Of a stretch of 64,000 nucleotides of DNA, positions 1 to 8,645 are shown in pieces. The stretch lies in NCBI RefSeq assembly GCF_024199845.1, contig NZ_JANADO010000001.1:372001-436000 (forward strand). Direction: 5' to 3'. The stretch is from Bradyrhizobium sp. CCGB12. GTDB lineage: Bacteria; Pseudomonadota; Alphaproteobacteria; Rhizobiales; Xanthobacteraceae. The notes below the pieces were generated by a model, which saw only the letters and a list, made by a program, of their open reading frames with translations, was not told where the DNA came from and made no database searches. How positions within the stretch are numbered: the stretch's first letter is position 1; each line of letters starts with the position of its first letter. Position numbers and translations under genes: made by a program.

Positions 1-609
1 ATTATTCGTACCTCGGGCGGGGCACGTAGCGAGATCGCCGCGCTCGGCGGCATCGGCTCCCTACGCGGCCAGCACAACGCGCAGAACGCCGCCTGCGCGG
101 CGGCCGCCGCGCTCGCGATGGGCATCAGCCAGGACGTACTGCAGAACGGCTTGCGCAGCTTTCCGGGCCTTGCGCACCGCATGGAGCAGGTCGGCCGCCG
201 CGGCAACGTGCTGTTCGTCAACGACTCCAAGGGCACCAACGCGGACGCCACCGCGCATGCGCTGTCGTCCTTTTCGGACATCTTCTGGATCGCCGGCGGC
301 AAGCCGAAGGCGGGCGGCATTACTGGCCTCACCGGCTTCTTCCCGCGCATTCGAAAGGCCTATCTGATCGGCGAGGCCGCGCAGGAATTTTCCGGCACGC
401 TCGGCTCGGTTGCGCACGAGGTCAGCCAGACGCTGGACGTCGCCGTCGAGCACGCTGCGCGCGATGCGGAAGCTTCGGGGCTCACCGACGCCGTCGTGCT
501 GCTGTCGCCGGCCTGCGCCTCCTTCGACCAGTACCGCAATTTCGAAATCCGCGGCACCAAGTTCCGCGAGCTGGTACAGGCGTTGCCGGGCGTGAAGCCG
601 GTGGTGTGA
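1..609 (+). CDS. murD: UDP-N-acetylmuramoylalanine--D-glutamate ligase (MurD), C-terminal part
   Basis: MurD adds D-glutamate to UDP-MurNAc-L-Ala in the cytoplasmic phase of peptidoglycan synthesis. The frame is open from base 1, so the gene is truncated by the window edge and about 202 C-terminal residues remain. Visible family marks are the HNAQNA stretch near residue 26, the [11 protein letters not shown] motif near residue 72 (MurD-specific region contacting substrate and ATP), and the C-terminal [10 protein letters not shown] and FEIRGTKF motifs of the Mur ligase C domain. It is followed directly by a small gene and then ftsW, the order expected in an alphaproteobacterial dcw cluster. 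Confidence 0.96.
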   Translation: MIRTSGGARSEIAALGGIGSLRGQHNAQNAACAAAAALAMGISQDVLQNGLRSFPGLAHRMEQVGRRGNVLFVNDSKGTNADATAHALSSFSDIFWIAGGKPKAGGITGLTGFFPRIRKAYLIGEAAQEFSGTLGSVAHEVSQTLDVAVEHAARDAEASGLTDAVVLLSPACASFDQYRNFEIRGTKFRELVQALPGVKPVV

Positions 610-611
610 GG

Positions 612-1016
612 ATGTCGCGGCGACGCTGGATCGGAATTGCTGTCGCTGCTCTTGCTGTTCCGGTTGCCGCGGGTTTCTTTTTTGTTGTCTTCATAGACAA
701 GGTCATGAGCGGATTCGGCGCGTGCCGCGTCGTTCGCCAGAGTGCGTTTGCTTCCCCGAGCGGCAGCAAGCTGGTCGTCGTGGTCTGGAAGTCGTGTGGA
801 GCGACGGTGCCCGACAGCACGCAAGCCAGCATCGTGGCGCGCGGCCGGACATTCTCGCCTGAGAGCACGCCGACCTTTGTCAGCGTGCGCGGGCATCTTG
901 ATCCTGTCGTCGCCTGGAGTAGCGAGCGGGTGGTCAGGATCGGCTTCATTCCCGGGCCAGACCAGATCTACAAGCGCGATGAACGCGCCGGGGATGTCAC
1001 GATCAATTACGAGTAG
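612..1016 (+). CDS. small membrane-anchored or exported hypothetical protein between murD and ftsW
   Basis: I do not recognise a family. The product (about 134 aa) begins with a short Arg-rich stretch followed by a hydrophobic segment (roughly residues 6-29), so it is probably a signal anchor or uncleaved signal peptide, with the rest periplasmic. Two cysteines (GACRVV and KSCGAT) could form a disulfide. A GTG at 606 overlaps the murD stop (GTGA) and would add two residues; the ATG at 612 is chosen because ATG is commoner. The tight coupling to murD suggests co-transcription with the dcw genes, but nothing here shows a cell-wall role. Confidence 0.7.
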   Translation: MSRRRWIGIAVAALAVPVAAGFFFVVFIDKVMSGFGACRVVRQSAFASPSGSKLVVVVWKSCGATVPDSTQASIVARGRTFSPESTPTFVSVRGHLDPVVAWSSERVVRIGFIPGPDQIYKRDERAGDVTINYE

Positions 1017-1017
1017 G

Positions 1018-1122
1018 GCTCTCGTTTCCCGGACGCGCGTAGCGCGAGCCGGGACCCACAAGCTACAATCGGCCCCGGCTCTGCAGCGCACCGCAAGGGC
1101 GCTGCGCTGCGTCCGGGCACGA
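1018..1122. repeat. palindromic extragenic repeat, family A copy 1
   Basis: This stretch between the hypothetical gene and ftsW begins with CCCGGACGCGCG and ends with GCGTCCGGGCACGAG, an inverted repeat with inner GC-rich arms. It shares the 20-mer at 1071-1090 with the reverse complement of 29319-29338, so it is one of two copies in the window. No gene is seen in it. Confidence 0.75.
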
Positions 1123-1210
1123 GACTCTTCAAAACTTGAACGTCCCATTAACCCCCCGGTAACCAACCTCGGCGACCAATGGACTGACCTCTGTCCGAAA
1201 GCGGCCGCCC

Positions 1211-2362
1211 ATGCTCTCCCGTGAAGAACGCACCCCCTTTTCCGAGTGGTGGTGGACCGTCGATAAGCCGCTGATGGGCGCGATCCTGGCGCTGATGCTG
1301 ACCGGGGTGATCCTGTCGCTGGCGGCGAGCCCGCCGGTTGCAACCCGCATCGGCCTCGACCCCTTCCACTTCTTCAGCCGCCATGTGCTGTTCCTGGCAC
1401 CGTCCTGCCTGGTGCTGCTGGGGGTTTCCTTCCTGTCGCCGCGCGCGATCCGCCGCTCGGCCCTGATCATCTTCGCCGTCAGCATCGTCCTGATCGTGCT
1501 GACGCTTGCGATCGGCCCCGAAGTGAAGGGCTCGCGGCGCTGGATCACGCTGCTCGGCCTCAACATCCAGGCCTCCGAAATCGCAAAGCCGTCATTCGTC
1601 GTCATCGCCGCCTGGCTGTTCGCGGAATCGACCAAGCGGCCGGAGATGCCGGCGACCTCGATGGCGCTGGTGCTGCTCCTGATGCTGGTGGCGCTGCTGG
1701 TGATGGAGCCTGACTTCGGTCAGACCATGCTGATCCTGATGGTGTGGGGCTCGCTGTTCTTCATCGCGGGCATGCGCATGATTTGGGTGTTCGGCCTCGC
1801 AGGCGCCGCCGCGGCCGGACTTTTCAGCGCCTACCTGTTCGTTCCGCACGTCGCCGGCCGCATCAAGCGCTTCATGAACCCGGCTTCGGGCGACACCTTC
1901 CAGGTCGATACCGCCATGGAGGCCTTCTACAACGGCGGCTGGTTCGGTCTCGGGCCGGGCGAGGGCATCGCCAAGCGCAGCCTGCCGGACAGCCATACCG
2001 ACTTCGTGTTCGCGGTCGCCGCCGAAGAGTTCGGCATCATCCTGTGCCTCGCTATGCTGGCGCTGTTCGCCTTCGTCGTGATCCGCACGCTGTCGCGCGC
2101 CTATGCTAATGAGGACATGTTCTCGCGCTTTGCGGCCTCGGGCCTTGCGATCCTGTTCGGCGTGCAGGCAGCGATCAACATGTCGGTCAATCTCCAACTT
2201 ATCCCGGCCAAGGGCATGACGCTGCCGTTCATTTCCTATGGCGGTTCCTCGATCGTGTCGCTGTCTTACGGCGTCGGCATGATGCTGGCCCTGACCCGCC
2301 TGCGCCCGCGCACCGAAGTCGAGGCGAGCGGCCGCGCCGAGGCGATGCGCAGTTACGCGTGA
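1211..2362 (+). CDS. ftsW: SEDS peptidoglycan glycosyltransferase / division protein FtsW
   Basis: FtsW polymerises lipid II at the septum together with a class B PBP. The 383-aa product is an integral membrane protein with about ten hydrophobic segments. The SEDS signatures are present: PDSHTDFVFAVAAEEFG near residue 257 and NLQLIPAKGMTLPFISYGG near residue 326. Its place between murD and murG supports FtsW rather than RodA. The ATG at 1211 gives the short cytoplasmic N-terminus normal for the family; no strong Shine-Dalgarno is seen. Confidence 0.96.
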   Translation: MLSREERTPFSEWWWTVDKPLMGAILALMLTGVILSLAASPPVATRIGLDPFHFFSRHVLFLAPSCLVLLGVSFLSPRAIRRSALIIFAVSIVLIVLTLAIGPEVKGSRRWITLLGLNIQASEIAKPSFVVIAAWLFAESTKRPEMPATSMALVLLLMLVALLVMEPDFGQTMLILMVWGSLFFIAGMRMIWVFGLAGAAAAGLFSAYLFVPHVAGRIKRFMNPASGDTFQVDTAMEAFYNGGWFGLGPGEGIAKRSLPDSHTDFVFAVAAEEFGIILCLAMLALFAFVVIRTLSRAYANEDMFSRFAASGLAILFGVQAAINMSVNLQLIPAKGMTLPFISYGGSSIVSLSYGVGMMLALTRLRPRTEVEASGRAEAMRSYA

Positions 2363-2368
2363 TCCTTT

Positions 2369-2450
2369 CATTGCGAGGAGCGAAGCGACGAAGCAATCCA
2401 GAATCCCTCGGCGGGGGCAGTCTGGATTGCTTCGCTTCGCTCGCAATGAC
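2369..2450. repeat. palindromic extragenic repeat, family B copy 1
   Basis: The 82-bp palindrome runs from CATTGCGAGGAGCGAAGC to GCTTCGCTCGCAATGAC and lies between ftsW and murG. A near-identical element lies at 19703-19788 after ligA. The dyad could fold in RNA, but there is no T-run, so I treat it as a repeat and not a terminator. Confidence 0.85.
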
Positions 2451-2476
2451 GGCGGAGGGCTTGTACAAGAGGGTCC

Positions 2477-3577
2477 ATGGACACGTCCCCCCTGATTCTT
2501 CTCGCCGCGGGTGGCACCGGCGGCCATCTGTTTCCGGCCGAGGCGCTCGGCGTCGAATTGATCCGGCGCGGCTTTCGCGTCCGCCTCGTCACCGACGAGC
2601 GCGCGCTGCGCTATAGCGGGTTGTTCAGCAAGGACACGATCGACGTCGTCAGAAGCGAGACCGCACGCAGCCGCAATCCGTTCCAGCTTGCCTATGCCGC
2701 CCTCACGCTGGCCGCTGGTACGCTCTCTGCCTACACTCTGATCAAGCGCTTGAAGCCTGTCGCTGTCGTCGGCTTCGGCGGCTATCCGACGCTGCCGCCG
2801 CTGGTCGCGGCGAAGTTCGCCGGCGTGCCCGGGATCATCCACGACGCCAACGCCGTGCTCGGCCGCGCCAACCGGTTCCTCTCGAGCCGCGTCCGCGCCA
2901 TCGCGACGTCCTTGCCCGGCGTGCTCGACCGCGATCCGGCGCTCTCCGGCAAGACCACGACCGTCGGCACGCCGATGCGTCCGGCGATCCTCGCGGCCGC
3001 TGCGGTGAAATATGCCGCACCTGACGCGAACGGTCCGCTGCGCCTGCTCGTCGTCGGCGGCAGCCAGGGTGCGCGCATCATGGCCGATATCGTGCCCGGC
3101 GCGATCGAGCGGCTCGAGCCCGCGTTGTGGAGCCGCCTCGTCCTCACCCAGCAGGTGCGCGAAGAGGACATGAGCCGCGTGTGCGCGGTCTATGACAAGC
3201 TCAAGATCAAGGCCGAGCTCGCACCCTTCTTCACCGACTTGCCGGCGCGGCTCGCCTCGAACCATCTGGTGGTGTCGCGCTCTGGCGCCGGCACCGTCGC
3301 CGAGCTTGCCGCGATCGGCCGGCCCTCGATCCTGGTGCCGCTGCCCGGCTCGATCGATCAGGACCAGTTCGCCAATGCCGGCGTGCTGGCTCAGGTCGAC
3401 GGCGCGATCCGCATCCCACAGACCGAATTCACGTCCGACCGGTTGGCCGCCGAGATCTCCGCTTTCGCCGCCGAGCCGGCGCGACTTGCCGCGATGGCCC
3501 AAGCCGCCCGCGGCGCCGGCCGGCTCGACGCGGCCGAACGACTGGCCGATCTCGTGGTCAAGGTCGCCGGAATCTGA
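2477..3577 (+). CDS. murG: UDP-GlcNAc:undecaprenyl-PP-MurNAc-pentapeptide GlcNAc transferase (MurG)
   Basis: MurG converts lipid I to lipid II on the inner face of the cytoplasmic membrane. The 366-aa protein has the GT-B fold signatures: the first glycine loop GGTGGH at residues 12-17, GFGGYP with a hydrophobic patch near residue 97, the second-domain GGSQGAR motif near residue 194, and the donor-binding SRSGAGTVAELAAIG and PGSIDQDQ motifs near residues 270-296. The start ATG follows repeat family B by 26 bp. Length is usual for the family. Confidence 0.97.
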   Translation: MDTSPLILLAAGGTGGHLFPAEALGVELIRRGFRVRLVTDERALRYSGLFSKDTIDVVRSETARSRNPFQLAYAALTLAAGTLSAYTLIKRLKPVAVVGFGGYPTLPPLVAAKFAGVPGIIHDANAVLGRANRFLSSRVRAIATSLPGVLDRDPALSGKTTTVGTPMRPAILAAAAVKYAAPDANGPLRLLVVGGSQGARIMADIVPGAIERLEPALWSRLVLTQQVREEDMSRVCAVYDKLKIKAELAPFFTDLPARLASNHLVVSRSGAGTVAELAAIGRPSILVPLPGSIDQDQFANAGVLAQVDGAIRIPQTEFTSDRLAAEISAFAAEPARLAAMAQAARGAGRLDAAERLADLVVKVAGI

Positions 3578-3699
3578 CGCGAAAAAGCCCTTGTCTTCGC
3601 CTTCTAAAGCGGGGCATCCAGTAGAAAAGGCGCGCGGCTGATTTGGCCGTGACCTTCGCCAGATGCCGCCCTTTCCGGCGGCGAGGTCAGGAACAGAGC

Positions 3700-5103
3700 A
3701 TGAGACTGCCGCGCGAGATCGGACCCATCCACTTCGTCGGGATCGGCGGGATCGGCATGAGCGGCATCGCCGAGGTGCTGGTCAATCTCGGCTATACCGT
3801 GCAGGGCTCGGACGCCGCCGACAATTACAATCTCGACCGTCTGCGCAAGAAGGGTGCGAAGGTCTCGGTCGGCCACAAGGCCGAGAACGTCGATGGCGCC
3901 GAGGTCGTCGTCGTCTCCACCGCGATCAAGCGCGATAATCCCGAACTGATGGCGGCGCGCGAGCGCCGCATTCCCGTGGTGCGCCGCGCCGAGATGCTGG
4001 CCGAGCTGATGCGGCTCAAGAGCTGCGTCGCCATCGCGGGCACCCACGGCAAGACGACGACGACCACGATGGTCGCGACGCTGCTGGATGCCGGCGGTCT
4101 CGATCCGACCGTGATCAACGGCGGCATCATCAATGCCTATGGCTCCAATGCGCGCCTCGGCGCCGGCGACTGGATGGTGGTGGAAGCCGACGAGAGCGAC
4201 GGCACGTTCCTGAAGCTGCCCACCGATGTCGCGATCGTCACCAATGTCGATCCCGAACATCTCGACCACTTCAAGACCTTCGACGCCGTGCAGGATGCCT
4301 TTCGCCATTTCGTCGAGAACCTGCCGTTCTACGGCTTTGCCGTGATGTGCATCGATCATCCCGTGGTACAAAGTCTCGTCGGCAAGATCGAGGATCGCCG
4401 CATCATCACCTATGGCGAAAATCCGCAGGCCGACGCGCGGCTGGTCGATCTCGCCGCGGGCGGCGGCGGCTCGAAATTCAAGGTCGTCATCCGCGATCGC
4501 AAGAGCGGGGTCGTGCACGAGATCGCCGACCTCGCGCTGCCGATGCCGGGCCGGCACAACGCCTCGAATGCGACGGCGGCGATTGCGGTCGCGCACACGC
4601 TCGGTGTTTCCGACGACAATATCCGCAGTGCTCTTGCGGGTTTCGGCGGCGTCAAGCGCCGCTTCACCAAGACCGGCGAATGGAACGGCGTCACCGTTAT
4701 CGACGATTACGGCCATCACCCCGTGGAGATCGCTGCGGTGCTAAAAGCGGCGCGTGATTCCTACACCGGCAAGGTGATCGCCGTAGTGCAGCCGCACCGC
4801 TACACCCGCCTGCAATCTCTGTTCGAGGAATTCTGCACCTGCTTCAACGACGCCGATGCGGTTGTTGTCGCTGACGTCTACGCCGCCGGAGAGGCGCCGA
4901 TCGAGGGCGTCGATCGCGATCATTTCGTCGCGGGCCTGCGCGCCCATGGCCATCGCGAGGTGATCGCGCTGCCGGCGGCCTCGGAGCTCGCGGGCATCGT
5001 CAAGGGGCTGGCGAAGTCCGGCGATCTCGTCGTGTGCCTGGGCGCCGGCAACATCACGCAATGGGCGTATGCGCTGCCGGATCAATTGAAGGCGCTGGGA
5101 TGA
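3700..5103 (+). CDS. murC: UDP-N-acetylmuramate--L-alanine ligase (MurC)
   Basis: MurC adds the first amino acid of the stem peptide. The 467-aa product has the N-terminal GIGGIGMSG nucleotide fold (residues 14-22), the ATP loop [10 protein letters not shown] near residue 114, an EADESDGTF motif near residue 163, and the C-domain [10 protein letters not shown] motif. The frame is open 57 bp further upstream, but the ATG at 3700 places the glycine loop at the normal distance, so I chose it. It lies 122 bp after murG and 185 bp before murB. Confidence 0.97.
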   Translation: MRLPREIGPIHFVGIGGIGMSGIAEVLVNLGYTVQGSDAADNYNLDRLRKKGAKVSVGHKAENVDGAEVVVVSTAIKRDNPELMAARERRIPVVRRAEMLAELMRLKSCVAIAGTHGKTTTTTMVATLLDAGGLDPTVINGGIINAYGSNARLGAGDWMVVEADESDGTFLKLPTDVAIVTNVDPEHLDHFKTFDAVQDAFRHFVENLPFYGFAVMCIDHPVVQSLVGKIEDRRIITYGENPQADARLVDLAAGGGGSKFKVVIRDRKSGVVHEIADLALPMPGRHNASNATAAIAVAHTLGVSDDNIRSALAGFGGVKRRFTKTGEWNGVTVIDDYGHHPVEIAAVLKAARDSYTGKVIAVVQPHRYTRLQSLFEEFCTCFNDADAVVVADVYAAGEAPIEGVDRDHFVAGLRAHGHREVIALPAASELAGIVKGLAKSGDLVVCLGAGNITQWAYALPDQLKALG

Positions 5104-5145
5104 ATGCTGATGCGGAGTGAAGCGCTCGCAGCACGGCACACTGCG

Positions 5146-5252
5146 CTCCCTCCCCCCTTGTGGGGGAGGGCGGGGGAGAGGGGTAGTCACACACTCCGAT
5201 CTCGCGTGGGGCTACCCCCCTCCCTGACCCTCCCCCACAAGGGGGGAGGGAA
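5146..5252. repeat. palindromic repeat, family D copy 1 (CCCTCCCCC...GGGGGAGGG)
   Basis: The murC-murB gap is filled by a strong dyad: CTCCCTCCCCCCTTGTGGGG at the left and CCCCACAAGGGGGGAGGG at the right, with an inner GGGGTAG/CTACCCC arm pair. Related but diverged elements lie at 58302-58450 (inside uvrD) and 62197-62324. Confidence 0.8.
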
Positions 5253-5288
5253 CGGCAAGAATGTGCGTCTCTTACTTGAGGACGCGGC

Positions 5289-6206
5289 ATGAGCTTTCCC
5301 GACATCACTCCTTCACTCAAAGCCGCGATGCCTGATCTTCGCGGCCGGCTGCTGGCCAACCAGTCGCTCGCCGAACTCACCTGGTTTCGTGTCGGCGGTC
5401 CGGCACAGGTGCTGTTCACCCCGGCTGACGAGGACGACCTCGCTTATTTTCTCGCGCATCTCGCGCCCGACATCCCCGTTTACGTCGTCGGCGTCGGCTC
5501 CAACCTCATCGTGCGCGACGGCGGTATTTCAGGCGTGGTGATCCGCCTTGCACCGCGCGCCTTTGGCGAGGCGACCGCGAGCGACGATGTCGTCACCGCC
5601 GGAGCTGCTGCGCTCGACAAGCGCGTGGCGGAAGTGGCGGTGTCCGCGAATATCGGCGGGCTCGAATTCTATTTCGGCATTCCCGGCACGATCGGCGGCG
5701 CGCTGCGCATGAATGCGGGCGCCAATGGCGGCGAGACCAAGGACGTATTGATCGAGGCGAGGGGCGTCGGGCGCGACGGCAGCAAGTACAGCTTCTCCAA
5801 TGCCGACATGAAATTCGTCTACCGCAACAGCGGCGTCGATCCCTCCATCATTTTCACCTCTGCGCGCTTTCGCGGCGAGATCGGGGACGCTGATGCGATC
5901 CGCGCGCGCATGGCGGAGGTGCAGACCCACCGCGAGACCGCGCAGCCGATCCGCGAGAAGACCGGCGGCTCGACCTTCAAGAACCCGCCGGGCCATTCCG
6001 CCTGGAAGCTGGTCGATGCCGCAGGCTGCCGGGGCTTGCGCGTCGGCGGCGCGCAGGTCTCGGAGATGCACTGCAATTTCCTGATCAACACGGGCGCGGC
6101 CACCGCGCACGATATCGAGACGCTGGGCGAGACCGTGCGCGAACGCGTGAAGGCGAATTCCGGAATTGAGCTACACTGGGAAATCAAGCGGATCGGGGTT
6201 TCATGA
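5289..6206 (+). CDS. murB: UDP-N-acetylenolpyruvoylglucosamine reductase (MurB)
   Basis: MurB is the FAD- and NADPH-dependent reductase that makes UDP-MurNAc. The 305-aa protein shows the FAD-binding [12 protein letters not shown] motif near residue 64, the [16 protein letters not shown] motif near residue 133, the YRNSG motif carrying the catalytic serine, [20 protein letters not shown], and a C-terminal Glu in [10 protein letters not shown]. It lacks the extra insertion of E. coli-type MurB, as is usual for type II enzymes. Confidence 0.96.
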   Translation: MSFPDITPSLKAAMPDLRGRLLANQSLAELTWFRVGGPAQVLFTPADEDDLAYFLAHLAPDIPVYVVGVGSNLIVRDGGISGVVIRLAPRAFGEATASDDVVTAGAAALDKRVAEVAVSANIGGLEFYFGIPGTIGGALRMNAGANGGETKDVLIEARGVGRDGSKYSFSNADMKFVYRNSGVDPSIIFTSARFRGEIGDADAIRARMAEVQTHRETAQPIREKTGGSTFKNPPGHSAWKLVDAAGCRGLRVGGAQVSEMHCNFLINTGAATAHDIETLGETVRERVKANSGIELHWEIKRIGVS

Positions 6207-6210
6207 TTCC

Positions 6211-6252
6211 CGTCATTCCGGACTCGCGACTTCGTCGCGCCCCGGAATGACG
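6211..6252. repeat. short palindrome CGTCATTCCGG...CCGGAATGACG (family C, solo copy)
   Basis: A perfect 11-bp inverted repeat with an inner GCGCGAC-type arm lies between murB and ddl. Its ends match those of the ~80-bp palindromes at 16005-16085 and 17441-17520 that flank the GIY-YIG gene, so it is a short solitary relative. Confidence 0.8.
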
Positions 6253-6272
6253 AACGAGAGAGATTGCGGACT

Positions 6273-7265
6273 ATGAACATGCGTATCACCATCCTCTTCG
6301 GCGGCTCCAACCGGGAACGTCTGGTTTCGGTCGCCTCGGCCCAGGCGCTGCATCAGGCACTGCCCGAGGCCGATCTGTGGTGGTGGGACATCGAGGACAA
6401 GGTGCATGTGGTGCAGTCGAGGCAACTGCTCGAACATGCCCGTCCGTTCGAGGACGAGTTCAAGCCCGGCACATCAGGCATTCCGCTCGCGCAGGCGCTC
6501 GACCAGGCCAAGGCCGAACGGCGCGTGCTGGTGCTCGGCCTGCACGGCGGGCGCGCCGAGAACGGCGAATTGCAGCTGATGTGCGAAGCCCGCGGCGTGG
6601 CTTTCACCGGTTCCGGCTCGGCTTCCTCGCATCTCGCCTTCGACAAGGTCGCAGCCAAGCACTTCGCCGCGCTCGGCGGCGTGACGTCGCCGGCAAACGT
6701 TGCGCTCGAAAACATCGACGAGGCTTTCGCCGAATACGGCAGGCTGATCGCAAAGCCGGCGAAGGACGGATCGAGCTACGGCCTGATCTTCGTCAATGCG
6801 AAGCAGGATCTCGTCGCCGTCCGCAACGCGGCGAAGCACGAGGAGTACGTGATCGAGCCCTATATCGCCGGCGTCGAGGCGACCTGCGGCGTGCTGGAGC
6901 GCACCGATGGTTCGATCATCGCGCTGCCGCCGATCGAAATCATTCCGGGCGAGGGCAATTTCGACTACGCCGCAAAATATCTTTTGAAGTCGACCCAGGA
7001 GATCTGCCCCGGCCGCTTTGCGCCCGAGATCACCGCTGCGCTGAAGGAGCAGGCCATGGCGGCGCATCGCGCGATGTCCTGCACCGGTTACTCCCGGTCG
7101 GACTTCATCGTCTCGGACAAGGGCCTCGTCTATCTCGAAACCAACACGCTCCCCGGGTTGACGAACTCTTCGCTCTACCCCAAGGCGCTGAAGGCCGAGG
7201 GCATCGCGTTCGTCGACTTCCTGCACGGCCTGATCGAGCTCGCCGAGCGGCGGGTCCGAAAATAA
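6273..7265 (+). CDS. ddl: D-alanine--D-alanine ligase-type ATP-grasp enzyme, divergent
   Basis: Position (murB-ddl-ftsQ) and fold indicate the D-Ala-D-Ala ligase of the dcw cluster. Seen motifs are GGSNRERLVSVAS near the N-terminus (normally GG-S-E-EVS-S), KPAKDGSSYG (normally KPA-EGSSVG), SDFIV, and the metal-binding LETNTLPG. The loop normally read as LHGRFGEDG is LHGGRAENGE here, and the Val of the SSVG loop is Tyr. The frame opens with TTG at 6264, but ATG at 6273 or 6279 is more plausible; 6279 gives the family-like MRITILFGG start. I infer a functional ligase, with specificity less certain than the fold. Confidence 0.85.
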   Translation: MNMRITILFGGSNRERLVSVASAQALHQALPEADLWWWDIEDKVHVVQSRQLLEHARPFEDEFKPGTSGIPLAQALDQAKAERRVLVLGLHGGRAENGELQLMCEARGVAFTGSGSASSHLAFDKVAAKHFAALGGVTSPANVALENIDEAFAEYGRLIAKPAKDGSSYGLIFVNAKQDLVAVRNAAKHEEYVIEPYIAGVEATCGVLERTDGSIIALPPIEIIPGEGNFDYAAKYLLKSTQEICPGRFAPEITAALKEQAMAAHRAMSCTGYSRSDFIVSDKGLVYLETNTLPGLTNSSLYPKALKAEGIAFVDFLHGLIELAERRVRK

Positions 7266-7616
7266 TTAGGACTGGTTAACGGCCAAACGACCGAAATGGC
7301 CTGATTTGGTCCCCAAACCCGGTAAAATGCCGGACATCGCGGCATAAATGCCTCACATGACGGGGCAAAAAGCATTCCGCGTTAACGAATTTTACCTTTT
7401 GTTTACCAGGACGTCCGAAGGTTAACGCTGGCGGCGCATATGACGCTTTGGCTGCCGGCGCGTGAGCTGTTTGCGGTGATGTCACCTCAGCGAACGCTTT
7501 GAAGGGGAGAGGTTTTCTTCTGCTGAAGACCAGCACCCGGCCCGGCACGTCCGAGACGTCATGTTCGCCAGGACCCCCGCGCGATGTCGCGGCCTAACTG
7601 TTGACGAGCTCGTGCA
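7266..7616. other. 351-bp gene-free region upstream of ftsQ, possible CtrA half-sites
   Basis: No convincing gene is seen here. The stretch is AT-richer than its neighbours and carries three GTTAACG words (7275, 7381, 7421) plus GTTTACC at 7401. These resemble TTAA half-sites of the alphaproteobacterial cell-cycle regulator CtrA, which controls ftsQAZ in some relatives, but no full TTAA-N7-TTAA site is present. It is a likely promoter region for ftsQAZ. Confidence 0.35.
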
Positions 7617-8645
7617 ATGGATGGTGCAGGAAGCCTCACTCGGTCACTTCTGAGATCGCTGAGGCCCCAAGCTGACCTGAAGGCGGCCGCTATCGGAGCG
7701 GTCGTGCTTCTGCGCGAGTGGGTGCATGACAAGCGCACCGAAGCGCGCGCCGCCGCCAAGGACAAGGTCAAGACCAAGGCGAGGGCCAAGGCCGTCGTCG
7801 AGCGCGAGCCGCCGCCGCGTGTGGTTGCGCTGGTCGAGCGCTATCTGCCGCGCCGGGTCGGAATCAGCATGACCGTGCTGCTCCTGATCGGCAGCTGCGG
7901 CTTCGGCATCGTCAAGGGCGGCCATCTCCAGGATTTCATCACCGCGGTCAGCGACGCCCGCAACGCGCTGGCCAATTCCGCCGGCTTCCGCATCACCTCC
8001 GTCGTGATCAACGGCCGCAAGCAGCTGACCCAGGACGAGATCCTCGCGATCGGCGGTGTCAGCGGCCGCTCCTCGCTGCTGTTCCTCGACGCCGACGCGG
8101 TGCGCGACAAGCTCAAGGCCAATCCCTGGATCGCGGATGCGACCGTGCTGAAGCTCTATCCGGGCCAGCTCATGATCGAGCTCACCGAGCGCAAGGCGTT
8201 CGCGCTGTGGCAGGAGGCCGGCCGGCTCTCCGTCATCGCCGATGACGGCGCCGTGCTCGAACCCTATGTCTCCCGCCGCTTCCTGTCGCTGCCGCTCGTG
8301 GTCGGCAAGGGCGCCGACACGCAGGCCCGCGATTTCCTGGCGCTGCTGGCGCGCTATCCGGAGGTCAATTCGATCACGAAAGCCGCGATCTACGTCGGCG
8401 AGCGGCGCTGGAACCTGAGGCTCAAGGACGGCCTCGACATCCGTCTGCCCGAGCAGGACGTCGGCAACGCGCTTGCGATGCTGTCCAAGCTCGACAAGGA
8501 GGACAGGCTGTTCTCTCGCGACATCGTCGCCGTCGACATGCGCCTGCCTGATCGTCTGGTGGTGCAGCTGTCCGACGACGCCGCCAAGGCGCGCGAGGAG
8601 CAGTTCAAGGACAAGAAGAAAAAGAAGGCCGGGGATTCCGCATGA
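7617..8645 (+). CDS. ftsQ: cell division protein FtsQ
   Basis: FtsQ is a bitopic divisome scaffold. The 342-aa protein has a basic cytoplasmic N-terminus of about 80 residues with a Lys/Ala-rich run, one membrane segment (roughly residues 82-102), a periplasmic POTRA domain starting near FRITSVVINGRKQL (residue ~117) and an FtsQ domain ending in a Lys-rich tail (DKKKKKAG). The stop overlaps the ftsA start by 4 bp (ATGA), so the two are translationally coupled. Confidence 0.94.
   Translation: MDGAGSLTRSLLRSLRPQADLKAAAIGAVVLLREWVHDKRTEARAAAKDKVKTKARAKAVVEREPPPRVVALVERYLPRRVGISMTVLLLIGSCGFGIVKGGHLQDFITAVSDARNALANSAGFRITSVVINGRKQLTQDEILAIGGVSGRSSLLFLDADAVRDKLKANPWIADATVLKLYPGQLMIELTERKAFALWQEAGRLSVIADDGAVLEPYVSRRFLSLPLVVGKGADTQARDFLALLARYPEVNSITKAAIYVGERRWNLRLKDGLDIRLPEQDVGNALAMLSKLDKEDRLFSRDIVAVDMRLPDRLVVQLSDDAAKAREEQFKDKKKKKAGDSA

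Noticed and set aside
1592..3502. Long minus-strand frame (636 aa) opposite ftsW and murG
   Set aside because: Shadow of GC-rich codons in the real genes; no domain, very high Arg/His/Gly content, and it crosses repeat family B.
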